From: Acidobacteriota bacterium
Lineage (GTDB): Bacteria > Acidobacteriota > Holophagae > Acanthopleuribacterales > Acanthopleuribacteraceae
Length of the DNA stretch: 64,000 nt
Reading direction: 5' to 3'
Assembly: GCA_020439745.1 (NCBI GenBank)
Contig: JAGQSC010000015.1
Span: 248,001-312,000 of the forward strand
Under the pieces are notes generated by a model. It searched no databases, had not been told where the DNA came from, and worked only from the letters and a program-made list of their open reading frames with translations. Positions within the stretch are counted from its first letter, which is position 1; the number at the start of each line of letters is the position of its first letter. Shown here piece by piece: positions 35,778-45,767 of the stretch. A program made the position numbers and the translations under genes.

Positions 35778-38700
35778 CTATTCGGGTCGCGTCAGACGTG
35801 TCAACGTGCGCGCCCCCGCGGTTTGCAGAATCAGAGCAATGTCGTCCTTGTTCTTCAACTTGCTCTTGCCAATTGATTTCAATAGTTCCATCACATGGCG
35901 TTGTTTTTCCATATAGGTCAAAACCGTAGCCACAATGCGTTCGTCTGGTAAGTGCTCCAACCAAGATACGCCTTCTGTATAGACCAATCTCGAAGCGATA
36001 TCGGCCGAGATAATGGCCGCACGATAGCTGCGTGGAATGAGTGTTTGCAAACGTTCCCCATATTTTTCGGCCAAAACTTCGGGTGCGTATTCATGGACCA
36101 ACTGGTCGAAGAGCGAGTCACGAAGGTCGTTGTCGGCCATGGTTTCCAGATGGGCCGCCACCAAGTCAGTCACTCGGTTGATCACTGAGCTAATGATTTT
36201 CGAGAGCTCAACCAGATTGGTTTTGCGACCGCGTTCATGAAATTCACGTAGCAAGAGCTTGGCCTCGGCATCCGCTTTCAGATGCAGTCTGTCAATCACC
36301 TGAGTGACGTACTCTTCTTTGATCTCCAGGAACTCATCGGGCGACAACACCAGCGATGAAAGAATTTCAAATGATGAAGAAATCACGCCACATTTGTTGG
36401 CTGAGCTATCTTTGAATATGAGCACGCCTTTTTCTTGTAGGCGCTCTCGCGCTTCATCGGTAAAGAAAATATTTGCCCCTTCTACGATGCCGCGGGCCGA
36501 TGGCGTGCCATCGGGCTGTAGAAACAGCTGCCAATTATCACTATTCACAGTATATGGCCGACCACCAGCTGGGATGAAGATATCTGCAACGGCTTTCGCA
36601 TAGAGCGTGTTACGCATCTTGATATGCTCATTGGTGTCAGCTGTAATGACAAAGGCGCCCTTCGCCTTGGAGAGCTGCTTTGCATCGAAGTGATTAATGG
36701 GCAAGCCTTCTCGGAACAAGCGCAAGAGCTCCGGCCAGGCAAGTCCCTCGGGATCAAACGCTGCACCGTAGCCATCCCCAACGGCGACGACTTTGGCACG
36801 CTTACCGTATTCTCGGTGAAGGATATTCAGCTCATTGCCAGCCACATCTCCGTCCGGTCCCCCAGTCATCTTTACCGTGAACGACTGCTTGCGGGGATTG
36901 ATTTGCAGTTCGGTAAGCAGATTATCGAGAAACACGTTGACGCCTTCAGAGGTCACACCATACTGCTTGTGGTTGATTCCATTCTTTGGTTTTGAGGACA
37001 TGAACGCATTGGCGTAGCGGTAGCCCTGGTTGGAGGCAATTTCGATGAACTTCTCGATTAGCTCGTTGGTACAGTTTTCGTCAGGTCCCAGATAGACATA
37101 CTCTTCTTTGCCAAAGTAATCGATGATGGTGGGATCCAACTTGTGATTGTCTGGATTAACGGTGATCAGATTGAGCAACGAGTCCACAGCACCAATGGCA
37201 CAGGCCTCGCGATCGGCCCCAGGCGATAACACCAGCACGGCCTTTGCACCGCCTTCGGGAATGTCTTTGTTTTTCAATTGCTGGGCGTAGGAAAGGCCAA
37301 TCACTTCATCGAAGATACCAGCCAAAGATGCCTCGTATTGGCTGGTGTCTTTCGGCATCAAAATACGCAAGCCGCCTCGTGCCGTGTCGCGGAATCGAAC
37401 CTGAAAACCGCGATAGTTGCGCCCCACCATGTAGAAAAAACCAAACGGCTTGTTGGGGTAATGTTTGGGATTCAGGCAGTCGGGATTCAGGCGAAACGAT
37501 AGACCCGTTTTGCGCGGGAAATAGTAGTTGGTCTTCAGAATATGGGAAATGAAGTTGAAGCTCTCAAGCATAATGTCGTGTTGAATGCGATTGTCAATAT
37601 CGGCAATGGCCTCGACCACCTTGGCCTTCATTTCTTCGGCCCGTTTTTCGCGATCCTTGGCTTCTCGGGGATCAAACTTGATTCTGAAGTATCGGATGAT
37701 GTCGTGCAGCAGTACCGGGTGACGGATGTAGGTTTTTCGAATGCGCTCTTCAGAATAGTAGTAAGGATTGATCTTCGACAAGAAAACCTGAACCCAATCC
37801 GAAGTAGCGCGAATCAGGTTGATCTCGTTGAGTGAATAGGGCGCAACACCCGACGCCTGAGGTTTCAGGAACTGGTCGTAGTTGTCGTTGTCCACCCATT
37901 TCAGGGTCTTCACCGCCTTGTTCACTTTCAGGAACGGTACGAAGCGATCGTGAATCGCGTCCCCAGTTTCATGATCGATGATAAACGTGAGAATACCGCA
38001 GGGCATTTTGGTATGTTGATTGACATGGGTGATCATGAATCGAGAGACTTGAAATCCATACCGTTCAAACAAAGCGAGAATACTGACCAGTGTCCTCGCG
38101 CCATGCATGCTCTTATAGGCCACATCAAAACGTGCGGAACTTCCCTGGTAATTGGGAATCATATGCGTGAATACATCTTCTCGATTCCGCACCACTCTCG
38201 ACAACCGGAAAAGACGAGCCAACCGCGAATGGGTGGCATGGATCACGGTTTCATTATCCAGGTTGGTCAAAAAGTCTTCGACTTCAAGGGGATCGTCTTC
38301 ATTCAAGAGTTCTCGCGCCCGCTGGATCTTGTCCATGTTCTTAGAGTTGTTGACGTCTACTTTTTGATAGTCAGACGTAAAGAAACTAGCGATTAGGAGC
38401 AACTGATCGTTGGAAGTAAAGGCATATCCATTCTTGATACTCAATGAGCTCACGGAGTTAGCTACATCGAGAAAGATCGAATTGTCCGTACCCGGTGCCA
38501 AAAATGTGGTTTTGGATTTGTCGCGGTTCCACAACTGCAGTTTTTGCTTGCTCTCAAAAATGTGGCCAGTGATCACGGCGTGAAGGTCGCGCACCTTTTC
38601 GTCGCGCGGTGTCATCTGGTAGTAGAACTGAGGCATGTTGGAGAAGAACCACGGCGTCAAAATAGAAATCGCCTGATCCATAGAGACGCGTACGCTTTCG

Positions 38701-38861
38701 GCAATGTCGGCAACGTAGTTCTCTAGATCACGTCCGCGCTTACGTTCATTGACATTGAATGCATCGTCACCAAAAAGCGCGCCTGCTACATGCCAATCGT
38801 CAATCTCAGATTCGTGAATCATGCGTAATTCACTGTCTTCAGCTTGGGTCTTCTTCGACAT
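35778..38861 (-). CDS. NAD-glutamate dehydrogenase, large (about 115-kDa) type
   Basis: 1027 residues; oxidatively deaminates glutamate to 2-oxoglutarate with NAD+. The catalytic GGLRILMPKDTSQYEAS and KNKDIPEGGAKAVL segments lie at about 515-540, TGGPDGDVAGNE at about 667 and GDGYGAAFDPEG at about 695. The N-terminal ~450 residues are the regulatory region of large GDHs. It is shorter than the 180-kDa bacterial enzymes (~1600 aa) and closer to the 115-kDa class. The start at 38861 has GGAGATAG upstream; a start 39 bases earlier is possible. Confidence 0.9.
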   Translation of the reverse strand: MSKKTQAEDSELRMIHESEIDDWHVAGALFGDDAFNVNERKRGRDLENYVADIAESVRVSMDQAISILTPWFFSNMPQFYYQMTPRDEKVRDLHAVITGHIFESKQKLQLWNRDKSKTTFLAPGTDNSIFLDVANSVSSLSIKNGYAFTSNDQLLLIASFFTSDYQKVDVNNSKNMDKIQRARELLNEDDPLEVEDFLTNLDNETVIHATHSRLARLFRLSRVVRNREDVFTHMIPNYQGSSARFDVAYKSMHGARTLVSILALFERYGFQVSRFMITHVNQHTKMPCGILTFIIDHETGDAIHDRFVPFLKVNKAVKTLKWVDNDNYDQFLKPQASGVAPYSLNEINLIRATSDWVQVFLSKINPYYYSEERIRKTYIRHPVLLHDIIRYFRIKFDPREAKDREKRAEEMKAKVVEAIADIDNRIQHDIMLESFNFISHILKTNYYFPRKTGLSFRLNPDCLNPKHYPNKPFGFFYMVGRNYRGFQVRFRDTARGGLRILMPKDTSQYEASLAGIFDEVIGLSYAQQLKNKDIPEGGAKAVLVLSPGADREACAIGAVDSLLNLITVNPDNHKLDPTIIDYFGKEEYVYLGPDENCTNELIEKFIEIASNQGYRYANAFMSSKPKNGINHKQYGVTSEGVNVFLDNLLTELQINPRKQSFTVKMTGGPDGDVAGNELNILHREYGKRAKVVAVGDGYGAAFDPEGLAWPELLRLFREGLPINHFDAKQLSKAKGAFVITADTNEHIKMRNTLYAKAVADIFIPAGGRPYTVNSDNWQLFLQPDGTPSARGIVEGANIFFTDEARERLQEKGVLIFKDSSANKCGVISSSFEILSSLVLSPDEFLEIKEEYVTQVIDRLHLKADAEAKLLLREFHERGRKTNLVELSKIISSVINRVTDLVAAHLETMADNDLRDSLFDQLVHEYAPEVLAEKYGERLQTLIPRSYRAAIISADIASRLVYTEGVSWLEHLPDERIVATVLTYMEKQRHVMELLKSIGKSKLKNKDDIALILQTAGARTLTRLTRPE

Positions 38862-38899
38862 CGCTGCTATCTCCTCGCTTGATCTGCCTCGAACCCGCA

Positions 38900-38925
38900 A
38901 TTATATCTACTTTTCGCGTAAAAGT
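38900..38925 (-). promoter_or_regulatory. promoter and inverted repeat of the glutamate dehydrogenase gene
   Basis: A perfect -10 TATAAT (38905 to 38900, minus strand) lies about 39 bp before the start codon. Immediately upstream is a perfect inverted repeat ACTTTT-N5-AAAAGT (38925 to 38909) overlapping the spacer. No good -35 is visible, which fits an activator- or repressor-controlled promoter. The whole gap is only 76 bp. Confidence 0.5.
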
Positions 38926-38937
38926 GGCGATTGCAAC

Positions 38938-39684
38938 TTACTTTCTGAAGGTCCAGGAGTCGCTGGCATACTGGATTTCCAACGCATCGAGACGGTCTTT
39001 GCCTGTCAACTCCAGCCGCTGGAAGTGCACTGTAAAAGTTTGCTCAAATGCCGCAATCAGGCGGTCAGCCAAAACCTCCGTTGATGGGATTGATGCACCT
39101 CGAAGTCTACAGATGTCTTCTACGGTGACCATGAACCGCGATAGGTCCAAGGGAGAACGCGTCAATCGCTGTAGTTCTAACGAATGATTGTAAACAGGGA
39201 TGCTCCCATGCTGCAAAAAACCGCCTCGACCCAGTTTCTGCGAGCTACCGATCATTTTTCGGTTACCCTCGGCAATTTCCGAATTCGATATCGACGCAAA
39301 ACACGGCAGAGCACCACTCGGCCGGACCGTTTCTGATCCGTTAGGTGGCGCAATGGAAATGCCGCCACTCAATGACCGCGAAAACACAGCAAGTGCGTCC
39401 GCGATGACCCCATAGTTATCCGAAATGCGATCCGTGAATTCACCGCGCGTGGGTGCCACTACGCTATAAGTCACTTCGCGGTCATGCAATACCGCTCGGC
39501 CACCCGTCGGCCGTCGCACGATCGCAACGCCCATCTCCGCTGCCAAATCTCGGTCTACCGCCCGGTCAGCCCGCTGGTGGTAACCCAAGCTCAGGGTGGG
39601 CACGTCCCATCCATAAACGCGCAGAACAGGGCGATCAATAGCGCCCTGCTCCACCTGTTCCAATAACCAATGGTCGCGCGCCAT
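38938..39684 (-). CDS. lipoate-protein ligase / octanoyltransferase (LipM-like)
   Basis: 248 residues of the BPL/LplA/LipB fold. It has RRPTGGRAVLHDREVTYSV and KMIGSSQKLGRGGFLQHGSI; both are typical of LipM/LplA. A CF pair (LPCFAS) corresponds to the reactive Cys of LipM-type octanoyltransferases, though the surrounding bases differ. It transfers octanoate or lipoate to lipoyl domains; which one is not settled. Short N-terminus matches family members starting just before the first conserved block. Follows ald by 46 bp. Confidence 0.8.
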   Translation of the reverse strand: MARDHWLLEQVEQGAIDRPVLRVYGWDVPTLSLGYHQRADRAVDRDLAAEMGVAIVRRPTGGRAVLHDREVTYSVVAPTRGEFTDRISDNYGVIADALAVFSRSLSGGISIAPPNGSETVRPSGALPCFASISNSEIAEGNRKMIGSSQKLGRGGFLQHGSIPVYNHSLELQRLTRSPLDLSRFMVTVEDICRLRGASIPSTEVLADRLIAAFEQTFTVHFQRLELTGKDRLDALEIQYASDSWTFRK

Positions 39685-39730
39685 ATTCCTGGCACCCGAC
39701 TGAGGTGCATCTGTTAGAAGGAACCAGTTA

Positions 39731-40849
39731 TTAATGGATCAATTCATCCAAGGGTGTATATTCCAGGTTCTGAGCCTCGGCAACGGCGCGGTAGGTAATG
39801 GCACCGCGATACACATTGACGCCCGCCTTCAGATGCGCGTCATTTTTCACCGCGTTAACAGCGCCCTGATTGGCTAACTTAAGGGCGTACGGCAAAGTGA
39901 CGTTGGTCAAAGCGATCGTGGAGGTTCGCGGGACCGCACCAGGCATATTCGCCACACAATAATGAGTGACGTCACCCACCTTGAACACGGGGTCATCGTG
40001 CGTTGTGGCACGAGTGGTTTCCAAACAGCCGCCCTGATCCACCGCGACATCCACGATCACCGAGCCCGGTTTCATAAGCGTGGTGATCTGTTGCTTGTTA
40101 ATCAGTTTGGGCGCGCTGGCACCGGGGATCAATACAGCCCCCACCACGAGGTCAGAGACTTTGAGGCGTGCTTCGATGTTGTATGGGTTGCTGGATAGAC
40201 AGGTGATTCGGGCACCAAAAACATCGTCCAAATAACGCATGCGATGTGCTGACGTCTCCAATATGGTGACGCGAGCACCCATGCCCACCGCCATCTTTGC
40301 GGCATTCAGTCCTACAATACCGCCACCTACAATCAGAACTTCAGCAGGCGCGACCCCAGGAACACCGCCCAGAAGCAGGCCCAGGCCACCGTGCGTACGT
40401 TGCAAATAAAAAGCACCCACTTGGATGGACATGCGTCCGGCAACTTCACTCATGGGCGTCAACAATGGCAAGCTGTTGTACTGGTCGGTAATAGTTTCAT
40501 AGGCGATACACGTAGCCCGGGACTTCACCAATCCCGTGGTTTGGGCCGGGTCCGGTGCTAGGTGAAGATAAGTGAATAGGATTTGATCCTCGCGCAGCAT
40601 CTCATATTCGACGCGTTGGGGCTCCTTAACCTTAATGATCATGTCGGATTGTTCAAACACTTCCGCTGCTGTGCCTACGATTTCAGCACCAGCCTTGCGG
40701 TATTCCTCATCCGTGAATCCACTGCCCAGACCAGCGCCTGCCTCTATCAGAACGCGGTGGCCATTCAAAACCAGCGTATGTGCCCCTGAAGGAATCAAAC
40801 CTACCCGGTATTCCTGGTTTTTTATTTCTTTAGGTGTCCCAATGATCAT
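39731..40849 (-). CDS. ald: alanine dehydrogenase
   Basis: 372 residues; reversible NAD-dependent oxidation of L-alanine to pyruvate and ammonia. The N-terminus [18 protein letters not shown] is diagnostic, and the Rossmann fold [20 protein letters not shown] is intact at about 170. It also has KVKEPQ with a catalytic Lys and the TYLHLAPD His region. It lies 13 bp after the bactofilin gene, so they share a transcript. Confidence 0.95.
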   Translation of the reverse strand: MIIGTPKEIKNQEYRVGLIPSGAHTLVLNGHRVLIEAGAGLGSGFTDEEYRKAGAEIVGTAAEVFEQSDMIIKVKEPQRVEYEMLREDQILFTYLHLAPDPAQTTGLVKSRATCIAYETITDQYNSLPLLTPMSEVAGRMSIQVGAFYLQRTHGGLGLLLGGVPGVAPAEVLIVGGGIVGLNAAKMAVGMGARVTILETSAHRMRYLDDVFGARITCLSSNPYNIEARLKVSDLVVGAVLIPGASAPKLINKQQITTLMKPGSVIVDVAVDQGGCLETTRATTHDDPVFKVGDVTHYCVANMPGAVPRTSTIALTNVTLPYALKLANQGAVNAVKNDAHLKAGVNVYRGAITYRAVAEAQNLEYTPLDELIH

Positions 40850-40862
40850 ATGAATATCTCAC

Positions 40863-41330
40863 TCACTTGTTTTTACCCTTTTCCTTGGGTTCGTTGGATA
40901 CATTTGGCTTCTTTTCGTCTGTCAACATGTGCGAGTAGCCTTCGAAAAATCCGCCCGGCTGATTGATGAACGTTTTGGCTGTTATGTCTCCGGTTAACCT
41001 TCCGGTCGACTCAATAGTGACTGATGAATCAGCCACAATATTGCCGAACACGTCTCCCTCGATCGTAATGGAGTTACAGGTCACGTCCGCACGGATAACA
41101 CCCGTCTTACCCACCGTAACCAGACCTTGGCAAACTACCTTGCCCTTCACAGTGCCATCGATCACCAAGTCTTCGTTGCCCTCGGCCAACCCATCAATGG
41201 TCATTTGAGGGCCAATACGTGTAGATCCTGAACTCGAGGGTTTTCGAGGCTCGACGGGCCTGGTCACCATAGGCGCTGCCTGGGGGCGGTCGTCTGTCTT
41301 TTCTTTGGGTTTACTGTCAAAAAATCCCAT
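40863..41330 (-). CDS. bactofilin (polymer-forming cytoskeletal protein)
   Basis: 155 residues. The core (about 42-130) is a right-handed beta-helix of short repeats (GTVKGKVVCQGLVTVGKTG, ADVTCNSITIEGDVFGNIV, TGRLTGDITAKTF), flanked by charged disordered tails. Bactofilins form filaments that place cell-envelope enzymes. Its neighbour on the other side of the tRNA is a peptidoglycan transglycosylase, which fits. AAAGGGG precedes the start. Confidence 0.92.
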   Translation of the reverse strand: MGFFDSKPKEKTDDRPQAAPMVTRPVEPRKPSSSGSTRIGPQMTIDGLAEGNEDLVIDGTVKGKVVCQGLVTVGKTGVIRADVTCNSITIEGDVFGNIVADSSVTIESTGRLTGDITAKTFINQPGGFFEGYSHMLTDEKKPNVSNEPKEKGKNK

Positions 41331-41414
41331 GCCAGCCCCTTTCAGCTCACGATTCGTTATTGAGTTGATGGCCGCAAACAGCTAATTAGGCCACCTCTGC
41401 TCCAACGGTGGGTC

Positions 41415-41490
41415 TGGAGCGGGCGACGAGGTTCGAACTCGCGACACCAAGCTTGGGAAGCTTGTACTCTACCAGCTGAGCTACGCCCGC
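41415..41490 (-). tRNA. tRNA-Gly (CCC anticodon)
   Basis: 76 nt on the minus strand. The acceptor stem GCGGGCG pairs fully with CGCCCGC; the D stem is GCTC/GAGT; the anticodon stem CAAGC/GCTTG encloses TTCCCAA, giving anticodon CCC (codon GGG). T arm GCGAG-TTCGAAC-CTCGT; discriminator T, as expected for Gly; the CCA end is encoded. It lies between bactofilin and transglycosylase genes. Confidence 0.96.
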
Positions 41491-41501
41491 AACCAACTGG
41501 A

Positions 41502-41530
41502 ACCTAACATCGATCAAAAGCTCAGGTCAA
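41502..41530 (-). promoter_or_regulatory. probable promoter of tRNA-Gly
   Basis: TTGACC (41530 to 41525, minus strand), a 17-bp spacer and TTAGGT (41507 to 41502) sit about 12 bp before the tRNA 5' end. The -35 matches 5 of 6; the -10 is poor, which lowers confidence. Confidence 0.45.
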
Positions 41531-41549
41531 GTAGCGCTTCAACGTCCCA

Positions 41550-43265
41550 TCATTGAGGAATCTTTAGCCTCTGGCCAATTGAGATCACATCCGCAGATTC
41601 CAGCCTGTTAAACCGGACCAACGCAGAGACTGTTGTACGAAATCTGCGCGAAATTCCGGCCAAGGTATCGCCGGGCATTACGACATACTCAGTGGCCTTG
41701 TTGGAGGATTTACTGCCTTGAAGCACAGCAATGCGTTGCCCGACTTGCAGTCGTTCCGGTTGAATGCCCGGGTTTTGAGCGGTCAACGATGCCACCGAAG
41801 TCTGATACGTCATTGCAATAGACGATAGGGTGTCTCCTCGGCGAACGCGATGGGTCAACATGCGTTGCGGCAGCCGCTCCCTTCGGAAACGCTCCAATTC
41901 GTAAGTCCCATTGGGGTCCAAAGGAATCATGAGTTCCTGGCCTACAGATAACCGGTGGACATTGCGGATCCTGTTGGCGGACTGGATAGCTGCAACCGAA
42001 ACACGATGACGACTGGCAATTTTTGAGAGGGTATCGCCTCGTCTCACTTTATAGATCGTTAAGCGGATACGGTCTTCTTGAGGAATACTGGCCAAGGCCT
42101 TTTTCGCCTCATTTAAGTGATCGGGCGGCACGCGCAGCTCATAACGGCTGCCGTCCATCGGTGTAATACCGCGGAGCAAGGAGGGATTCAAGGCCAACAA
42201 CACATCCACACTCAGACCCATGTACTTGGACAGCACGTCCAGGTCAATGCCATAGCTAATAGGTACCGTCTCAAACACGTAGGGATCCTGCGGTTCTAAC
42301 TCAAATCCGAAGTGACTGGGATCATCGGCGATTTCAAGTGCCGCGAGAAAGGCCGGAATGTATCCAATCGTCTCCCGGGGGAACAACCGTTTCCGAGCAA
42401 GACTCCAAAAATCACGGGATTTGCCACGTCGAATCGCTGACCGTACTCGACCGGGCCCCGCGTTATAGGCTGCCAAGGCCAAATACCAGTCTCCGAACAT
42501 TTCGTGGAGCGACTTCAAATAGGCCGCCGCAGCATGAGTGGCTAGGACTGGATCCAAGCGCTCATCGATCCATCCATCCACTGTCAAGTTATAGTCACGC
42601 GCGGTACCTTTCATGAATTGCCACATGCCATAAGCACTTGCACGCGACCGGGCGTCCATTTGGTAGCCCGACTCAATCAAAGGTAAATACGCCAAGGATT
42701 GCGGCAATTCATATTGGACAAGGATCTCTTGGATCATGGCCACGTAACGCGTGGAGCGATTGAGAGATCGAGCAATCACCTCTCTCCGCTGACTTGTGAA
42801 TACTTCCACAAATCGATCCACCGCCTTGTTGCGGACAATAGGAAACGCCGCTGCAGCATCTACAACCTCGGTCTCTTCACCGATATGTTCAATATCGCCT
42901 TCATCGAGCCCGCCTTCCAATAATCGCTCCAAGGTGGCCGCGCTGAACGTTTCGTGAGGCACATGCTGAACCTGACTCGCATCTTGAACCTGATCCAATA
43001 AAAATGAGTAATGTGACTCAAGCACTGGGTATTGTTGCCGATAGGTAAGTACTAACCAAACTGATTCATCAAAGCTCTTGAAGGCCTGTGCCACGGAGCC
43101 TTGTTGGATCTTAGCCAACCCGTCATCGTATAAATCACAGCTGGCGTCCACAATCCACTCTGATAGGGGCGGCAGCTCTTCGCGTTGGGCCGTGGGTTTC
43201 TGAACCACCTTCTTGGCGCAAGATACAGACCACAAAGCAAAGGGAACCATCCACCAGCATTTCAT
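41550..43265 (-). CDS. MltD-like lytic transglycosylase with three LysM repeats
   Basis: 571 residues. The N-terminus is short and hydrophobic with a Cys (SVSC at 13-16), so it may be lipidated, though the lipobox is imperfect. The SLT catalytic domain has Glu198 in PLIESGYQ and AYGMWQFM, AAYNAGPGRV. Three LysM domains follow at about 404-448, 471-514 and 526-570 and bind glycan. Cleaves peptidoglycan in the periplasm, making anhydro-muropeptides. Closest described type: E. coli MltD, with 2 LysM domains. Confidence 0.93.
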   Translation of the reverse strand: MKCWWMVPFALWSVSCAKKVVQKPTAQREELPPLSEWIVDASCDLYDDGLAKIQQGSVAQAFKSFDESVWLVLTYRQQYPVLESHYSFLLDQVQDASQVQHVPHETFSAATLERLLEGGLDEGDIEHIGEETEVVDAAAAFPIVRNKAVDRFVEVFTSQRREVIARSLNRSTRYVAMIQEILVQYELPQSLAYLPLIESGYQMDARSRASAYGMWQFMKGTARDYNLTVDGWIDERLDPVLATHAAAAYLKSLHEMFGDWYLALAAYNAGPGRVRSAIRRGKSRDFWSLARKRLFPRETIGYIPAFLAALEIADDPSHFGFELEPQDPYVFETVPISYGIDLDVLSKYMGLSVDVLLALNPSLLRGITPMDGSRYELRVPPDHLNEAKKALASIPQEDRIRLTIYKVRRGDTLSKIASRHRVSVAAIQSANRIRNVHRLSVGQELMIPLDPNGTYELERFRRERLPQRMLTHRVRRGDTLSSIAMTYQTSVASLTAQNPGIQPERLQVGQRIAVLQGSKSSNKATEYVVMPGDTLAGISRRFRTTVSALVRFNRLESADVISIGQRLKIPQ

Positions 43266-43332
43266 GTAGACTCTTTTACCACAGCCAGAGCAAACCTTGT
43301 TCGCAATCCAATCAAAAGGAACTCAAAATACC

Positions 43333-44082
43333 GTGATCCACGCCGCCAACCTGATCAAGAATTTCCAGTCATTTCGCGCCGTGAACGGCGTGTCTTTTGA
43401 TGTGCCAGCAGGTGTGGTTTACGCCTTCTTAGGACCCAACGGCGCCGGAAAGACTACGACCATTCGTATGTTGACCGGCATTTTGGAACCAGACGAAGGA
43501 CAATTGGAACTCTTTGGACTGAACTACCGCAAGCACCGCAATGAGATTCTCAATCTGATCGGTTACATACCGGACCGCCCCTTCCTTTACGGCAAGATGA
43601 CGGCCATTGAACTCCTGCGTTTCTTGGGTTCCTTACGGAAATTGGATCCCAACTATGTGAAACAACGGAGTATGGACCTCCTGGACAAATTCAGGCTGGC
43701 CGATTTCGCTCATGAAATTGTGGAACGCTACTCCCACGGCATGCGCCAGAAACTGGTGATGGCCACCGCCCTGCTGCACAAACCGCAACTTCTGGTGGTG
43801 GACGAGCCCATGGTAGGTCTGGATCCAAGAGCTGCGCTGCAAATCAAGCAACTCATCACCGATTTTGCCAAATCGGGCCGCTCCGTGTTCATGTCCACCC
43901 ACACATTGGAAGTCGCCGCCCAACTCTGCGATCGGGTGGGGATCATCCACAAGGGCAGCGTGGTCGCCGACGAGAGCTTGGCCAGCCTCACCGAACGGAT
44001 GAAAACCAAGGATGGCGACCTGGAAGCCGTCTTTATGGCACTCACAGCCGACGGCCACGAACCGGAAGCCATTCCGGTATGA
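43333..44082 (+). CDS. ABC transporter ATP-binding protein
   Basis: 249 residues from GTG at 43333; an in-frame TTG at 43297 is an alternative. Walker A GPNGAGKTT, signature YSHGMRQKLV (SHGM instead of SGGQ), Walker B LLVVDEPMVGLD, H-loop MSTHTLE. It exports an unknown substrate together with the overlapping permease (ATGA). Divergent from the transglycosylase. Confidence 0.92.
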   Translation: MIHAANLIKNFQSFRAVNGVSFDVPAGVVYAFLGPNGAGKTTTIRMLTGILEPDEGQLELFGLNYRKHRNEILNLIGYIPDRPFLYGKMTAIELLRFLGSLRKLDPNYVKQRSMDLLDKFRLADFAHEIVERYSHGMRQKLVMATALLHKPQLLVVDEPMVGLDPRAALQIKQLITDFAKSGRSVFMSTHTLEVAAQLCDRVGIIHKGSVVADESLASLTERMKTKDGDLEAVFMALTADGHEPEAIPV

Positions 44083-45767
44083 TTCGCGATCTGTTCCTTC
44101 TATGGCGACTCTCGCTGGTTCAAGTCAAGAATCGACTGGTTGAGATGCAGCAGCGCCATCCAGTCATCCTCATCGCCATTGTGGCGGTGGGCGGATTCTT
44201 CTATTGGGGCTATATCAAACTGAGTGGTCTACTGATCGGGTTCATTTTTCAACAGGACGTTTTTGGCGTCATTCTTCTCACCAAGCTGATTCAGATCATG
44301 ATGATCATCGCCATTGGCGTGGCGGTCATGTCGGCATTGACAACCGCCATAGCTACCTTTTACATGAGCCAAGACCTGGAGTTCCAATTCTGTCTGCCTG
44401 TGAATTTCGACAGCTGGGTGTTTCACCGCTACGGTCAGGTATACATTCAGTCCTGCTGGATGATATTGGCCTTTGGAAGCCCGATCATATGGGAATTTCT
44501 TCGACTGAGCGAGGTCCCCCTTGGGGTGCAGATGATCAGCATCCTGGCCTTCATGATGATTTGTTCCATCCCTGTGTTTGCATCGACGGCTCTGAGCATG
44601 TTGTTGGTACGCGTCTTCCCTGCACGTAGGATGCATCAAGTACTGCTTGTTTTTACGCTGGTATTGATGTCGTTTCTGGTGTTTTTGTTCCGTTACTTGG
44701 AACCCGAGCAGTTTGTAGGACCGGGCGGGATTGATCGGTTCAGGGGTTATATGGATTTGGTGAACGTGAATCGCCAAACATGGAATCCCGCCATATGGGC
44801 AGCAGACTTCATTACCGCACTGAGCCAAAAGGAGTGGATGCAAAGCCTGCCCAATGCCGCCCGCATGGTGGCCTTGGTTTCGGCAATCCATGCCGCTTTG
44901 GCATTGGTGGCACGGCGCTTCTATAAGCCCAGCTGGGACCGCGCCTTGCAAGCCTTGAGCGGTGAAGTGCACGGCAGAACCAATCAGGTCAACGAGTCCA
45001 GGTTGAGCAAGCTTTTGGGAAGTCGGCGGTGGCACCATGTGGGGAGGGAGTTGTTGGTCCTGTTTCGAGATCCTTCTCAATGGTCACAGATCTTCGTGTT
45101 GATTTCGTTGCTGGCGTTGTATTTGTTTTCCATCACCAAGCTGCCGCTAACACCGTTTGGCGGAACTCGATACCAGTTAGCATTGGGTAACACGGCCTTT
45201 GTGGGGTTTGTGGCACTGTCTATCGCCTCGCGGTTCGTGTTCACCAGTTTCAGTGTGGAAGGGCCAGCCGTTTGGATTCTCAAAACTTCGCCCGAACGTT
45301 GGCGTTCGTGGATCATAGCCAAAACCCTCGTATATGGGTTGCCCACCGTTCTGTTCTCCATGGCACTGACCGTAGGGTCGGCCTTTTTACTCGAGCAAGA
45401 GGGTCACCGACTGCTGTTGTTGGTAGGTGCTGCGTTTTGGGATGGGTTGGTGATTGTTGGGATTGCATTGGCGTTGGGCCTAGTATTCATGAATCCCTAC
45501 ATCGAGAACCCCTTGAAGATGATGGTCTCGCCAGGTGGGTTCATGCTTATGGCTACAGGGTTAATCGTGGTGGCCCTGCACGTGATGTTGCGTCTAACCC
45601 ACGAGAGCGAATTCATGAATTATCTGATGCATCGCGTGGGTTGGCCCAACGTGCAAGGCATCCGCGGCTACATGTGGGGTGCGGGACTGGCCGTCGCGGA
45701 AACCACGGGCATCGTCATGCTCATGAAACGCGGTCTCAAAAGCCTACGGGCCGGCGAGTTTTTGTAA
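44079..45767 (+). CDS. large ABC transporter permease
   Basis: 562 residues, about 12-14 hydrophobic segments, with a long soluble loop after about residue 200. It is too large for a simple DrrB permease and resembles the putative ABC exporters with 16 TM or ABC_tran_2-like membrane parts. The ATG overlaps the ATPase stop as ATGA, so the two form one transporter. Substrate unknown; there are no biosynthetic genes nearby. Confidence 0.82.
   Translation: MIRDLFLLWRLSLVQVKNRLVEMQQRHPVILIAIVAVGGFFYWGYIKLSGLLIGFIFQQDVFGVILLTKLIQIMMIIAIGVAVMSALTTAIATFYMSQDLEFQFCLPVNFDSWVFHRYGQVYIQSCWMILAFGSPIIWEFLRLSEVPLGVQMISILAFMMICSIPVFASTALSMLLVRVFPARRMHQVLLVFTLVLMSFLVFLFRYLEPEQFVGPGGIDRFRGYMDLVNVNRQTWNPAIWAADFITALSQKEWMQSLPNAARMVALVSAIHAALALVARRFYKPSWDRALQALSGEVHGRTNQVNESRLSKLLGSRRWHHVGRELLVLFRDPSQWSQIFVLISLLALYLFSITKLPLTPFGGTRYQLALGNTAFVGFVALSIASRFVFTSFSVEGPAVWILKTSPERWRSWIIAKTLVYGLPTVLFSMALTVGSAFLLEQEGHRLLLLVGAAFWDGLVIVGIALALGLVFMNPYIENPLKMMVSPGGFMLMATGLIVVALHVMLRLTHESEFMNYLMHRVGWPNVQGIRGYMWGAGLAVAETTGIVMLMKRGLKSLRAGEFL

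Noticed and set aside
44229-45080. A 283-codon minus-strand frame opposite the ABC permease
   Set aside because: His/Gln-rich translation with no motif, complementary to the hydrophobic helices of the permease. A typical shadow.
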